Of a DNA stretch of 64,000 nt, positions 9,894 to 18,818 are shown piece by piece. Origin of the DNA: Streptomyces geranii (GTDB lineage Bacteria; Actinomycetota; Actinomycetes; Streptomycetales; Streptomycetaceae); assembly GCF_002954775.1 (NCBI RefSeq), contig NZ_PJME01000012.1, positions 153,613-217,612 on the forward strand, written 5' to 3'. Position 1 is the stretch's first letter; each line of letters begins with the position of its first letter. The notes under the pieces are model-generated. The model had not been told where the DNA came from. It worked only from the letters and a program-made list of their open reading frames with translations, and made no database searches. Position numbers and translations under genes: made by a program.

Positions 9894-10342
9894 GAGAGGA
9901 GAAGTCTCCAAAGTGGTAGGGGGTGGAAGCGGCGGCAGCCGACCAAGGCAAGCTGGGCTGGGCTGGGCGTTTGTAGGCCAATTACCGGTCGGCCGGCAGC
10001 CGAAGACGGCTCGGCCGGTGTGCCGACACCGCCGCACTCGGCGCCCCGACCCGACCGACCTGTCCCGGCCCGGCATTGCTCCGTCCAACTCCAACGGCTT
10101 CCGCCGACACGGCAGCCGGAACACAATCCGCTTTTGCGATAAGGATTATCGCCGCAGTTGAGCAAACGAATTGGTGTGCCATCGCCAATGTTTTGGCAAT
10201 GGGTTCATTCGAATCGGCCTCCTGCTGGGCTGACTTGACTCGCAGCCCCAGCGAGTGGCGAAGGCGTAGACGAGGAGGGGCCCGCGGCCGTTGGTCGTCT
10301 TCTCGGTTCTGGCCTTGGTGGGTGGGCCGTTGGGGGAGGCTG
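9894..10342. other. Intergenic region without recognised gene
   Basis: About 450 bp between the L,D-transpeptidase start and the ISL3 remnant. Nothing was recognised beyond a relatively AT-rich patch around 10135-10210 that could hold the transpeptidase promoter. Open frames here are short and have no recognisable domain. Confidence 0.5.
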
Positions 10343-10975
10343 GTGGCGTGTGATGTCGAGTCGACGGCGCTGCTTGCTCATCTGGCTTCGGTGCTGGTCA
10401 AGGCGGTGGATACAGGTGGCGGCCTGGTCAGGATCACGTGCGGACTGCCGCCGGGGGCTTGGTGGTCCGCCCGGGCTGCGGGCAGGAATCGACGTGGGAG
10501 CACAGCCGGTACGTGCGGCATGTAGCCGACGAGGCGATTGGCGGGAGACCGGTGGTCATCGACGTGTCGGTGCGCCGCTTGTACTGCGAGAACCCGGACT
10601 GCTCCAAGACCACGTTCGTCGAACAGGTCCCCGGGCTGACGGTGCGCTACCAGCGGCGCACCCCGGCCCTGCAGAAAGCGATCGCAGCGGTCGCGACGGC
10701 CCTGGCCGGGAGAGCCCGGGCCCGGCTGCTGCTCCATCTGCACCAGACCCTGTCGTGGGCGAGCACGCTGACCTGCTTGTTACGCATCCCCCTACCCTCA
10801 GTGGCGGTGCCCACGGTGCTCGGTGTGGACGACTTCGCACTGCGGCGCGGTCACCGCTGGGGCACGATCCTGATCGACGCCGAAACCCGCGAGCGCGTCG
10901 GGTCCTGCCCGACCGCAAGGCCGAGACTCTGACGGCCCGGCTGGATGGTGGCCCGCCGAGTGGTGTAGTCACCGG
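10343..10975 (+). pseudogene. ISL3-family transposase remnant, frameshifted and truncated
   Basis: The middle part matches the N-terminal zinc-binding/HTH region of ISL3 transposases: WEHSRYVRHVADEA, VRRLYCENPDCS and FVEQVPGLT, followed by TVLGVDDFALRRGHRWGT, the start of the catalytic domain. The frame changes near 10437 (N-terminal part in another frame) and again near 10902, after which LPDRKAETLTA continues in a third frame. The CxxC pair is damaged (one Cys replaced by Arg). The C-terminal two thirds are missing, so it cannot make an active transposase. No terminal inverted repeats were recognised. Confidence 0.8.
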
Positions 10976-11627
10976 CCGAGTTGATCCGGTTCCTGCCGAG
11001 GAGGTAACTGGGGGTCAGCCTCGGCTGGTGTGGTGGTGAGGAGTTCGGCCATGGAGGCTTCGGAGAGGTAGCGCGGGGCGATCTCGGACTCTGCGAGGGC
11101 ACGGGGCCGTGCCGGACGTGCACGCGGATGTCGACGGCCAGGCCAGCCGGCGTGTCGCCGGGTTCGTCGACCGGGTCGTTGTTCGCGCAGCGAGCAGGGA
11201 GCCCAGGCGGTAGGGGCAACTCCGGCTCCAGGCCGACGGAGTCGATGTCCTCGCGGTGGCGCGTACACAGGTGGTCAGCTCATCCCGTCGGCCGGGAACA
11301 TATCAGCCCTGCCAGAGACGGCCTCACGGAATACCTGGGTAGCACGCATCGCGCGAACCCGTAATTTCACGCATACGCGGAGACTCCCCACAGACCCAGA
11401 CTCGTAACCAGGCCTCGGAGGGGCAGAGACCGGCGTCGCAACACTCGCATCCCGCCTTCTCTCTTCTCGAGGCCCGCGTGCGATTGCCAGAAATCCCCTC
11501 AGCGAGGCGAACCGTCTGCAGTCCTCGGATACCAGGCGGAGACGGAATCGGCGCAGCGCGCTCGGCGTGCTTGTGTCCCGAGGGCTCACTACGGTGCCCT
11601 CCCAGAGAAAACAGCTCGGAGAAATTC
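10976..11627. other. Intergenic region, probably degenerate mobile-element DNA
   Basis: About 650 bp with no convincing gene. Short minus-strand frames (ending in words such as RYLSEASMAELL) look like fragments but match nothing I can name. The last ~100 bp should contain the promoter and leader of the secreted-protein gene that follows. Confidence 0.4.
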
Positions 11628-12407
11628 ATGAAACGCAAGGCGTCATCCGCTCGCTCGTTCGCTCGACTGCACCGAACGGCATTCACCACTGCGTCGCTGG
11701 CAGCGGCGGGTGCTCTGCTGGGTGCGACAGCCACCAGCGCAAGCGCTGACTCGGGCCCCACCGAGGAGCAATTGCTGTCCCAGTGCGGTGTGGCGGACTA
11801 CTGCAAGTTCACCCCCACCTCGCTTTCCCAGGGCCTCGGCCCGGAGCACCAGGTCGGCTCCAAAATCGTCAACTGTGGTGGCACCGTCCAGCGCACCTGG
11901 GGCTGGTCGGAAACAACATCGCAAACCACGAACGCGAACATCTCCGCCAGCCTGTCCTCCGCTCTGTGGGAGCCGATCTCGGTGGCGGCGAGCGCCGCAT
12001 TCGGGAAGACCTTCTCGAACACCCGCACGGACTCTGAGACCTACACGCAGACCATGGAACCCTTCACCCAGGCGTGGACCACTCGGGCCACGGGCCTGCA
12101 GACCATCACGGGCGACTGGGAACTCCACTTCGGGTACCGGTTCTTCGGCCACTACTACTGGTACGACAAGGGATACCAGAGCAAGGTCGAGAACCCGGAC
12201 GACGGTTACATCGCTCTCCACTACAACTCGATGACCGACGCGGAAATACGCCGACACTGCCCGGGCGCGAAACCGCCTGCCCGGGGGAAGTTCTCCTACC
12301 TTCGCATCATCAGGAACAGCCCGAACCAGGTCGGCAGGTTGACCGGCTGGACCTACGTTCGGGACAGGGGCATCCACTTCAGTGACGGCGGCAGTCCTTC
12401 CCGCTGA
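11628..12407 (+). CDS. Secreted protein of unknown function, possible beta-pore-former-like
   Basis: The 259-aa product begins MKRKASSARS with a typical signal peptide cut near SASADS. The ATG has GGAG 7 nt upstream. The mature protein is rich in Ser/Thr with a long alternating stretch (residues ~130-165, containing KTFSNTRTDSETYTQT and TRATGLQTITGDWEL). This is the composition seen in membrane-insertion loops of aerolysin/ETX-type beta-pore formers. Aromatic-rich FGYRFFGHYYWYDKG follows. Two Cys pairs could form disulfides. The pore-former idea is inference from pattern only. A copy of the first ~35 bp around its start codon recurs near 18.7 kb. A palindromic terminator follows. Confidence 0.65.
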   Translation: MKRKASSARSFARLHRTAFTTASLAAAGALLGATATSASADSGPTEEQLLSQCGVADYCKFTPTSLSQGLGPEHQVGSKIVNCGGTVQRTWGWSETTSQTTNANISASLSSALWEPISVAASAAFGKTFSNTRTDSETYTQTMEPFTQAWTTRATGLQTITGDWELHFGYRFFGHYYWYDKGYQSKVENPDDGYIALHYNSMTDAEIRRHCPGAKPPARGKFSYLRIIRNSPNQVGRLTGWTYVRDRGIHFSDGGSPSR

Positions 12408-12488
12408 CCACAGCCGCCCGGCCGACATGAAGAACGGCCGAGCACACCTCGTCGAGACTTGCTGATCCTGACTTGACGTCGAGGGCGG

Positions 12489-12514
12489 GGCCGACGGCGT
12501 TAACGCCGTCGGCC
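12489..12514 (+). terminator. Palindromic hairpin downstream of the secreted-protein gene
   Basis: A 26-bp perfect palindrome (GGCCGACGGCG, TTAA centre, CGCCGTCGGCC) about 80 bp after the stop of the secreted-protein gene. It is a plausible terminator. Confidence 0.65.
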
Positions 12515-12568
12515 AGCTCCTTGCCCCAACCGGATGGGCAAGAAAGCCTTACATCGGGAGAAGCCTGA

Positions 12569-12593
12569 TGTGAGGGGTAGAAATTCTCCCCCC
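12569..12593 (-). promoter_or_regulatory. Copy of the AGGGGA-N9-ACCCCYCACA palindrome
   Basis: Read on the minus strand, this site has a G-run, the centre GAGAATTTCT and then ACCCCTCACA. It shares ACCCCTCACATC with the site in front of the flavodoxin operon at 37 kb. It lies ~190 bp upstream of the NB-ARC/LuxR regulator. The dyad could act in either direction. Function is inferred from recurrence in the window. Confidence 0.5.
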
Positions 12594-12784
12594 TCTGGCA
12601 TTGCCCGAGTGGGTTATTGTCCCTTTTGAGTCGGCGGGACGACGCGTTTGCGTCAGGCGACCCTCATGACGGTGACCAGGGACGGCCATGGCCGCTGGGA
12701 CGCCTCGACACGCGTGCCCCTGTCTCCATCGCGCGCGACGTCCTGCCATCCCTGGCATGCGTCCGTCAGAAGGCGACAAGAAAC

Positions 12785-15061
12785 ATGACCATCCGGACAC
12801 CGAACGCGGGCAATCTGTTCGCGCCCCTGACCACATTCGTCGGCAGGCGACACGACCTCGCCGAAGTGCGCCGTCGCCTGGGGACGACGCGGCTGCTGAC
12901 GCTCACCGGAGCGGGAGGGGTCGGCAAGACCCGGCTGGCGCGGGAGACGGCGGCCGTGTCGGGGAAGGCGTTCGCGGATGGGGTGTGGTGGGTGGACCTC
13001 GCCCCGATACGCGATCTGTCAGCCGTGGCGGTCAGGACGGCCGAGGCGCTGCGATTGCCGGACTTGGGCACCCAGAGCGCGGCAGACCAGCTCACGGAGT
13101 ACCTGGCCGGGCGGACGGCACTTCTGGTCCTGGACAACTGCGAGCATCTCGCAGGCCCCTGTGCCCAGTTGGCCAAGACCCTGCTGGCGGCTGCACCGGA
13201 ACTCCGTATCCTGGCGACGAGTCGCCACACGCTGGGAGTATCGGGCGAGCAGGTCTTCACGGTGCCGCCGCTGCCGCCGCTGGAAGCGGTCGAACTATTG
13301 CGTGATCGCGCCACAGCCGTACAGCCGGGGTTCGAGATCAGTGAGATGAACCAGGCCCATGTGAGTCGGCTCTGCGCTGGTCTGGACGGACTGCCGTTGG
13401 CGATCGAGTTGGCAGCGTCCCGGCTGCGCACTCTCTCCGTGGGACAGGTGGCGGACCGGATGGAGGACCGCTTCGCCCTGCTCACCGGCGGCTGCCCGAC
13501 CAGACTGCCGCATCAGCGTACGCTCCGCGGGATGATCGACTGGAGCTATGAGCTGTGCACTCCGGCCGAGCGGGTGCTGTGGAACCGGCTGTCGGTCTTC
13601 GCCGGGGGGTTCGGTCTGGAGGCGGCCGAGGACGTCTGTGCCGGGGACGGAATCGCGAAGCACGAAGTGCTGGACCTCCTCGACCGTCTGGTCGCCCAGT
13701 CGATCGTCCTCACCTGCGAATCCGCGGGCCTGCCACGCTTCCGGCTGTTGGAGACCATCCGACAGCACGGCCGGGAGCGCCTCATGGAGTCGGGAGAGGA
13801 ACAACAGCTGCGGCTGCGGCATCTGAGGTTCTTCCTCGATCTGGCTGAGCGTATCGACTGGCACTGGTACGGCCCCGGCCAGGTCGACGTACTGGCCCGG
13901 CTGCGCGCCGAGCACACCAACCTGCTGGCGGCCCTGGACTGCGCCGCCGACCCTCAGGCAAGGCTTGCGCTGACCGCGGCGTTGCGGTGGCACTGGTGTA
14001 TCGGCGGGTTCCTGAGCGAGGGGCGCAGGCAGTTCGACCGGGCGCTGGCGGCGGCGCCCGAGCCCACACCGGTCCGGGCCAAGGCGCTCCTCGTCGGCAT
14101 CTGGGTCGCGCAGTTGCAGGGCGACCTGGCGACCGCCGACCGGTGGATGGACGAGGCAGACATGCTGGGCGAACAACTGGACGACCCGGTGGTGCGTGGC
14201 CGGGTGGTTGGCCTCCGTGGCGTGTCGGCGTTCACCAGGGGCCGCATCGCGGAAAGCATCACCCTGTACGAGAACGCGTGGGCCGCCCTGACAGCGCTGG
14301 GCGATGAACACGAGGCGTCTCCCTGGCTGTTCGCCGTGGCTGTCGCTCAGACCCATGCCGACGACCCGAACGGGGCGGAGACCGCCAGGCAGGTGATCGC
14401 CGACTTCGAGGCCAGCGGGGAGAGGTGGGGCAGGGCTCAGATGCTGATGACCCTGGGCCAGAACGCCAGGGACCGACGTGATCAGGATCAGTGCATGCTG
14501 TTGGCCCGATCGGCGCTCGAGAACATGCGTGGATTCAACGACTACCTCGCGACGGCGAACATACTGGGGCTGTTCGCCTGGGCCACCGCCTCACATGGAG
14601 ACCACGAGCAGGCGGCGCGGTTGCTGGGTGCCGTACGTTCCTTGCGCCGCAAGGTGGGCATCACCGCTTCCGCGTCGGCGCCACAGGTCGCCAGTGCGCA
14701 TGCACAGTGTGAGGAGGCGGTGGTACGGGCGATGGGCCCGGCGGACTACGAGAAGGCCCTTGACGACGGCGGTCGACACGCCAGCCCCGGGCGGGCCATC
14801 GCCTTCGCCCTGGCCGAGACCGACGCCGACACTGACGCCGAACGGAGCCTTCCCGCCAAGGCGACCCCGCTCAGTCGCCGCGAGCGGCAGGTCGCCGAAC
14901 TCGTGGCGCAAGGCGCAACCAACCGGCAGATCGCCTCCCGGTTGGTGCTGTCGCCGCGCACTGTCGACGGCCATGTGGAGAACATCCTGGTCAAGCTCGG
15001 CTACAGGCGTCGTGCTCAGATCGCGACCTGGTGGGCGGCTCATCCGGCGCCCGCACCCTGA
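12785..15061 (+). CDS. NB-ARC/LuxR-type transcriptional regulator
   Basis: The 758-aa protein has an N-terminal ATPase with Walker A TGAGGVGKT (residues 41-49), Walker B LLVLD (113-117) and an NB-ARC-like GLPLAIELAASRLR motif. A helical TPR-like middle follows. A C-terminal LuxR HTH (PLSRRERQVAELVAQG ... SPRTVDGHVENIL) ends the protein. This is the streptomycete family often annotated as ATP-binding LuxR regulators; ligand and targets are unknown. I chose the ATG giving MTIRTPNAGN because family members start just before LTTFVGR; the open frame continues 56 codons upstream with unlikely sequence. A decayed, insertion-split paralogue lies at 47-50 kb. Confidence 0.88.
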   Translation: MTIRTPNAGNLFAPLTTFVGRRHDLAEVRRRLGTTRLLTLTGAGGVGKTRLARETAAVSGKAFADGVWWVDLAPIRDLSAVAVRTAEALRLPDLGTQSAADQLTEYLAGRTALLVLDNCEHLAGPCAQLAKTLLAAAPELRILATSRHTLGVSGEQVFTVPPLPPLEAVELLRDRATAVQPGFEISEMNQAHVSRLCAGLDGLPLAIELAASRLRTLSVGQVADRMEDRFALLTGGCPTRLPHQRTLRGMIDWSYELCTPAERVLWNRLSVFAGGFGLEAAEDVCAGDGIAKHEVLDLLDRLVAQSIVLTCESAGLPRFRLLETIRQHGRERLMESGEEQQLRLRHLRFFLDLAERIDWHWYGPGQVDVLARLRAEHTNLLAALDCAADPQARLALTAALRWHWCIGGFLSEGRRQFDRALAAAPEPTPVRAKALLVGIWVAQLQGDLATADRWMDEADMLGEQLDDPVVRGRVVGLRGVSAFTRGRIAESITLYENAWAALTALGDEHEASPWLFAVAVAQTHADDPNGAETARQVIADFEASGERWGRAQMLMTLGQNARDRRDQDQCMLLARSALENMRGFNDYLATANILGLFAWATASHGDHEQAARLLGAVRSLRRKVGITASASAPQVASAHAQCEEAVVRAMGPADYEKALDDGGRHASPGRAIAFALAETDADTDAERSLPAKATPLSRRERQVAELVAQGATNRQIASRLVLSPRTVDGHVENILVKLGYRRRAQIATWWAAHPAPAP

Positions 15062-15182
15062 CTCAAGTCGGGTCGTGCGGGGCACCGCGCCTGAGTTCCA
15101 CAAGCCATGCAGTTCCCCGCCCCAAGACAGGCATACATCTCGACCGCGACCCGGGCGCGCTGGCCGCCGGGCCTTGAATCCT

Positions 15183-16076
15183 CTACGTGGTGCCGTACCA
15201 GAAGCGGGTGAAGTTCCTGCAGATCTGGCTGGCGTCGCCGTGCGTCCTGAGGGAGTTGTACGCATTGAAGCTGAGGCCCTGAGTCTGAGTCGCTATCTTC
15301 GTGTCAACGTAGTATCTGCGATCTCCGTTGTGCCACCACTCCTCCGTTATTCGGTAATCCACTGACATTCCGGAGCCTGGCAGCCCACTGACAGTGTAAG
15401 CAACTGGGCTCGAGTGGCCGGTATGAAGGACTATCCGCCTGTTGTTCGGTTGTCCATTGGGATGTTCGTAGCAGAACACGGTTTGGGGGAACCAGGGGGT
15501 GGGGAGACGCCCGAAGTTGAGCGGGGTGAAATTGGTGTAGTGGTCGACCGTGTGGAAGATGATGCCGTATTCGACGTTGTACACGTATCGCCCTGCACCC
15601 CGTCCGGTATTCGGCCAGGCCCTGGTCGCGTCGTCGTACTCGCGAAAGTGCATCGTCCCCCAGTTTCCGGTCTCGTTCCCGATCCAGTTGCGCAGTTGCC
15701 TGTCGTAGTCGTTATACGTCCCGCCCCCGTTTGCCCATCCGGAACCCGTGTCCCACACGCTGTTGGGGGTTCCGGTGGAAGGCCATTGCTGGCTGTTCCG
15801 CCAGTAGTTGAAGAGCGTGAGCGCTGCGGACGTGGTGATCCAGGAGTACTGGTCGTTGACGGCGGCTTGGGCCTTGGGCGCGGTGACGCTCTGGACGCCG
15901 ACCGAGACCGGCAGCGCTGTCAGGGTGGCGGCCACGGCGAGGCCGACCATCCTGCGCAGTCGCCGCTTGGGGGCGACTGCGCCGATCTCGGGTGACGTGG
16001 GCGCGTTCGCGCGCCTCGTCAGACGGGCGACCAGGCCGAACTTGCGACGCGCGTCAACCACGTTCCTTCTTTTCAT
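15183..16076 (-). CDS. Secreted protein with barnase/RNase N1-like active-site pattern
   Basis: The 297-aa product has a long basic N-region and a hydrophobic segment ending TAPKAQAAVN, consistent with a signal peptide. The start has AAGGAAGA ~5 nt upstream. Residues ~140-185 contain FREYDD, then GRGAGRYVYN, then IIFHTVDHYTNF. The order and spacing resemble barnase (WREAD, SDRILY, TTDHYQTF), whose catalytic residues are the Glu, the Arg and the His of DHY. Unlike barnase, about 115 residues follow, with two Cys. The RNase assignment is inference from motif alignment by eye; it could also be an unrelated secreted fold. It is convergent with the NB-ARC regulator. Confidence 0.6.
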   Translation of the reverse strand: MKRRNVVDARRKFGLVARLTRRANAPTSPEIGAVAPKRRLRRMVGLAVAATLTALPVSVGVQSVTAPKAQAAVNDQYSWITTSAALTLFNYWRNSQQWPSTGTPNSVWDTGSGWANGGGTYNDYDRQLRNWIGNETGNWGTMHFREYDDATRAWPNTGRGAGRYVYNVEYGIIFHTVDHYTNFTPLNFGRLPTPWFPQTVFCYEHPNGQPNNRRIVLHTGHSSPVAYTVSGLPGSGMSVDYRITEEWWHNGDRRYYVDTKIATQTQGLSFNAYNSLRTHGDASQICRNFTRFWYGTT

Positions 16077-16706
16077 TGTTCTTCCTTTCAGTCACGCAGA
16101 CGTGTCCGGTTGGGCGGCTGCGAGCCGCGGCCGGAGACTCACAACCCGAGTGCTCGGGTGGCATGTGCAGCGGGTTCCGACCGAGTAGAGGGCTCGTGCC
16201 CCACGTGCAGTAGGAGAACGGTCGCTGCGGGCGAGCTCCGGCACATGGGTGGTTTGCACGGGGTGGGTACCTGATTCCTTGCAAGCCGGGCGCCGGATCG
16301 AGGGCCGGCCGGGTCGACAAGCAGATCGGCCGGGACACAGCCGAGGCACGGACGTCGTGGCCGTCGATCGAGGCAGACCGTCTGGGGACGTCAACCGCCA
16401 GGAGGATGCCCCCGTCGGCGGCCAGGGGCAGGAGCGTGCGCCGCCCACCCGGTGCTGATCTGGGCACGGCGGCCGTGAACCGAGGGCGAGGATGTTCTCC
16501 ACGCGCCGACGTCAGCGGTGGCGGCTCATGGCCGTCGCACGTCCCGCCGTCCCAGGCGCCTGCCCGCACCGGCAACGACCGCCGCGGCCGGTACCACCAG
16601 CGACAGTGGCGCCGTCCCCCCGCAGGAGTGGACGTGCACCAGAGATTCGGCGGAGGCGAAAGACGTGAAGCCACTGCCGCTGCGTGGGCTTCTCGGTGCC
16701 CTTGTG
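16077..16706. other. Intergenic region without recognised gene
   Basis: About 630 bp between two minus-strand genes. The part next to 16076 should hold the promoter of the secreted barnase-like gene. Short frames in both directions show no recognisable domain. A fragment reading LPLAADGGILLAVDV on the minus strand faintly resembles transposase sequence but is too weak to call. Confidence 0.4.
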
Positions 16707-17372
16707 TCAGGCGCGTGCCAGTGTGCCCGCGATCAGTGTGGCGGCGGCGTGTTCCAGAGTGGTGCGCAGGTCCAGACGGAGCACGGTCACGTCGGGGTCG
16801 GCTTCGTAGGCGGCGAGCGCGCTGGCGGAGGGCCGGCAGTAGGTCGAGAGGGCGCCGGCCAGGATCAACGTCATCACGGCCACCGTCCGGGCACCGTCGC
16901 CGAGTTCGGGCACGTACTGGCGGATGAGGTCGGCCGTGGTCATGATGCCGACGATGGCGGACCGCTTGTGACGGACCACGACGTCGACGGACACGTTGTG
17001 CTCCAGCACGTTGGTCTGCGCGTTGATGAGGTCGAGCAGCACCGCCTGACGCGAGAGCGAGGCGCTGAGCACCGCGGCCACCCGGTCACCGCGTTCGAGC
17101 GCCGGCAGGCCGGGCTCGACACTCTTGGCCAGTTCGTCCGGCACCTCCGCCAGCCATCTCGTCATGGCCTGCTCCAGCAGTTCGAACAGCACCGCCTCTC
17201 GGGACTCGAAGTAGCGCAGCACGTTCGACTTGGCCAGACCGACCCGTCGGCTCAACTCGTTGAGGCTCACGTCCGCCACCGGCATCTCGTCGAGCATCGC
17301 CGCGGCCGTGTCCAGGATGGCCTGGCGCCGGATCTCGCGCTGCTCCTCATTGCGTGCCCGCTGGAATGTCAT
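16707..17372 (-). CDS. TetR/AcrR-family transcriptional regulator
   Basis: The 221-aa protein has an N-terminal TetR DNA-binding domain: RRQAILDTAAAMLDE, then VSLNELSRRVGLAKSNVLRYFESREAVLFELL, residues ~15-65. The C-terminal helical ligand domain is typical in length. It is divergent from a short-chain dehydrogenase gene 95 bp away. The shared gap holds repeats of GGTCTCTT, so it most likely represses itself and the dehydrogenase and is released by a small ligand. The ligand cannot be told from sequence. Confidence 0.9.
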   Translation of the reverse strand: MTFQRARNEEQREIRRQAILDTAAAMLDEMPVADVSLNELSRRVGLAKSNVLRYFESREAVLFELLEQAMTRWLAEVPDELAKSVEPGLPALERGDRVAAVLSASLSRQAVLLDLINAQTNVLEHNVSVDVVVRHKRSAIVGIMTTADLIRQYVPELGDGARTVAVMTLILAGALSTYCRPSASALAAYEADPDVTVLRLDLRTTLEHAAATLIAGTLARA

Positions 17373-17393
17373 GCACCCAGCTTACAAACCAGC

Positions 17394-17445
17394 GGTCTCT
17401 TGACAACAGAACACCGGTCTCTTAACGTCGGAGCATCAAGAGACC
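17394..17445. promoter_or_regulatory. TetR operator repeats overlapping the dehydrogenase promoter
   Basis: The octamer GGTCTCTT occurs at 17394 and 17416 and, inverted (AAGAGACC), at 17438-17445. A promoter TTGACA (17400-17405), 17-bp spacer and TAACGT (17423-17428) pointing to the dehydrogenase is interleaved with these repeats. A bound repressor would cover it. Assignment to the adjacent TetR is inference from position. Confidence 0.7.
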
Positions 17446-17467
17446 GACGGTCTGTAAGGAGATCGAC

Positions 17468-18361
17468 ATGAAGTGGACCGAGCGTGACATCCCCGAGCTG
17501 AAGGGGCGGGTTGCGGTCGTGACCGGCGCCAACACCGGCCTCGGCTTCGAGACCGCCCGCGCCCTGGCGGAACACGGGGCGACGGTGGTGCTGGCCGTGC
17601 GGGACGTCGAGAAGGGGAGGCAGGCAGCCGCCCGCATGGCCGGCGACGTCACCGTGCAGCAACTGGACCTGACCTCACTGGAGTCGATACGGGCCGCAGC
17701 GGCAGACCTTCGCGGAACCCACACGGCAATCGACCTGCTGATCAACAACGCCGGTGTGATGTACCCGCCGAAGCAGACCACCCGCGACGGATTCGAGCTG
17801 CAGTTCGGCACCAACCATCTCGGCCACTTCGCGTTCACCGGCCTGGTGCTGGATCTGCTGCTCCCCGTGCCGGGCTCTCGGGTGGTGACGGTCAGCAGCG
17901 TCGCCCACCGCATCCGGGCCGCCATCCACTTCGACGACCTTCAGTCCGAGCGGTCCTACAGCCGTGTCGCGGCCTACGGGCAGTCGAAACTGGCGAACCT
18001 GATGTTCGCCTACGAACTGCAACGCCGCCTCGCCCTGCTCGGCACCACGGTGTCGGTGGCCGCACACCCGGGTCTGGCCAACACCGACCTCATGCGCAAC
18101 TCTCCGGCCGCGATGCGAGTGATCAACCCCCTGATCGCACCCCTGATGAGCCAGAAGCCGGAGATGGGCGCCCTGCCGACCCTGCGCGCGGCCACCGACC
18201 CCGCCGTCCGCGGCGGCCAGTTCTACGGCCCCGACCGGATGGGCGGCTACCGAGGACACCCGAAGGTCGTCGAATCCAGTTCGGAGTCGCACGACCGGCT
18301 CGTCCAGCAACGCCTGTGGACGCTCTCCGAGGACCTCACCGGCGTGAAATTCCCTGTCTAG
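17468..18361 (+). CDS. SDR-family oxidoreductase (retinol-dehydrogenase-like)
   Basis: The 297-aa protein has the NAD(P)-binding motif TGANTGLG (19-26), NNAG (93-96), a catalytic Ser near 143 and YGQSK (Y170, K174). This is the classical short-chain dehydrogenase set, with the longer C-terminus of the retinol-dehydrogenase/WW-oxidoreductase-like group. GGAG sits 7 nt before the ATG. It is divergent from a TetR gene whose putative operators overlap its promoter, so expression is probably ligand-induced. The substrate is unknown. Confidence 0.9.
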   Translation: MKWTERDIPELKGRVAVVTGANTGLGFETARALAEHGATVVLAVRDVEKGRQAAARMAGDVTVQQLDLTSLESIRAAAADLRGTHTAIDLLINNAGVMYPPKQTTRDGFELQFGTNHLGHFAFTGLVLDLLLPVPGSRVVTVSSVAHRIRAAIHFDDLQSERSYSRVAAYGQSKLANLMFAYELQRRLALLGTTVSVAAHPGLANTDLMRNSPAAMRVINPLIAPLMSQKPEMGALPTLRAATDPAVRGGQFYGPDRMGGYRGHPKVVESSSESHDRLVQQRLWTLSEDLTGVKFPV

Positions 18362-18818
18362 GAGTCGGGGCAGGCACCTCGCTCGTCAGGTCGTCGTGGC
18401 TGTGCCGCCTCCCGTGTCCGGCCCATGCGGATCGGCACTGCGCACTGAACGCCGAGCACTCCGTCGCTCTGACGACCAAGAGAGGACCAGCGGCAAACGG
18501 GGAAGGCCGGCGGGGGCGGCGATCGGCGGGATCGCCGCCCCGCACTGCCGGTGCTTGAGAGAATCCTGGCCTTGTCGATCTGATCCCTCTCCCTCCGGGG
18601 TGGTCGGGCCAGGTGAAGACGGTCCACTTGTCGAACACCGAGGCGGGCTGCCGCCTTCCGTCCCCGACTCACTGGACGCGGTTGTCGCCAATCGAGATCC
18701 GGGGGACCCACCAGTTCGTGGAGATCCGGATGACGCCTTGTGTTTCATGAATCTCTCCGAGCCGGTGGAAGCGCCGAGCGGGCATCCCGACACGGTGGGC
18801 CGCTCACGAGTCCTGTGC
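18362..18818. other. Intergenic region with decayed coding fragments
   Basis: About 457 bp between convergent genes. Apart from the duplicated start-codon segment listed separately, the minus strand reads short plausible coding words in several frames (ISTNWWVPRISIGDNRVQ then a stop; VFDKWTVFTWPDHPGG). This suggests a decayed small secreted protein. No intact gene is present. Confidence 0.45.
18727..18762 (-). pseudogene. Remnant of a paralogue of the secreted protein at 11.6 kb
   Basis: On the minus strand the segment GCTCGGAGAGATTCATGAAA and its continuation CACAAGGCGTCATCCG nearly match the ribosome-binding and start region of the secreted-protein gene at 11628, with two differences in ~36 bp. 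Downstream the frame is lost within a few codons and the reading ISTNWWVPRISIGDNRVQ appears in another frame. It is therefore a start-region fragment of a duplicated or recombined secreted-protein gene. Confidence 0.6.

Noticed and set aside
10969..11268. Minus-strand frame after the ISL3 remnant as a second transposase
   Set aside because: No DDE or HTH motif is visible. It may be degenerate mobile DNA but cannot be assigned.
16092..16502. Minus-strand frame with MENIL and LLAVDV words as a transposase or LuxR fragment
   Set aside because: Matches are only a few residues long, and no consistent order of family motifs was found.
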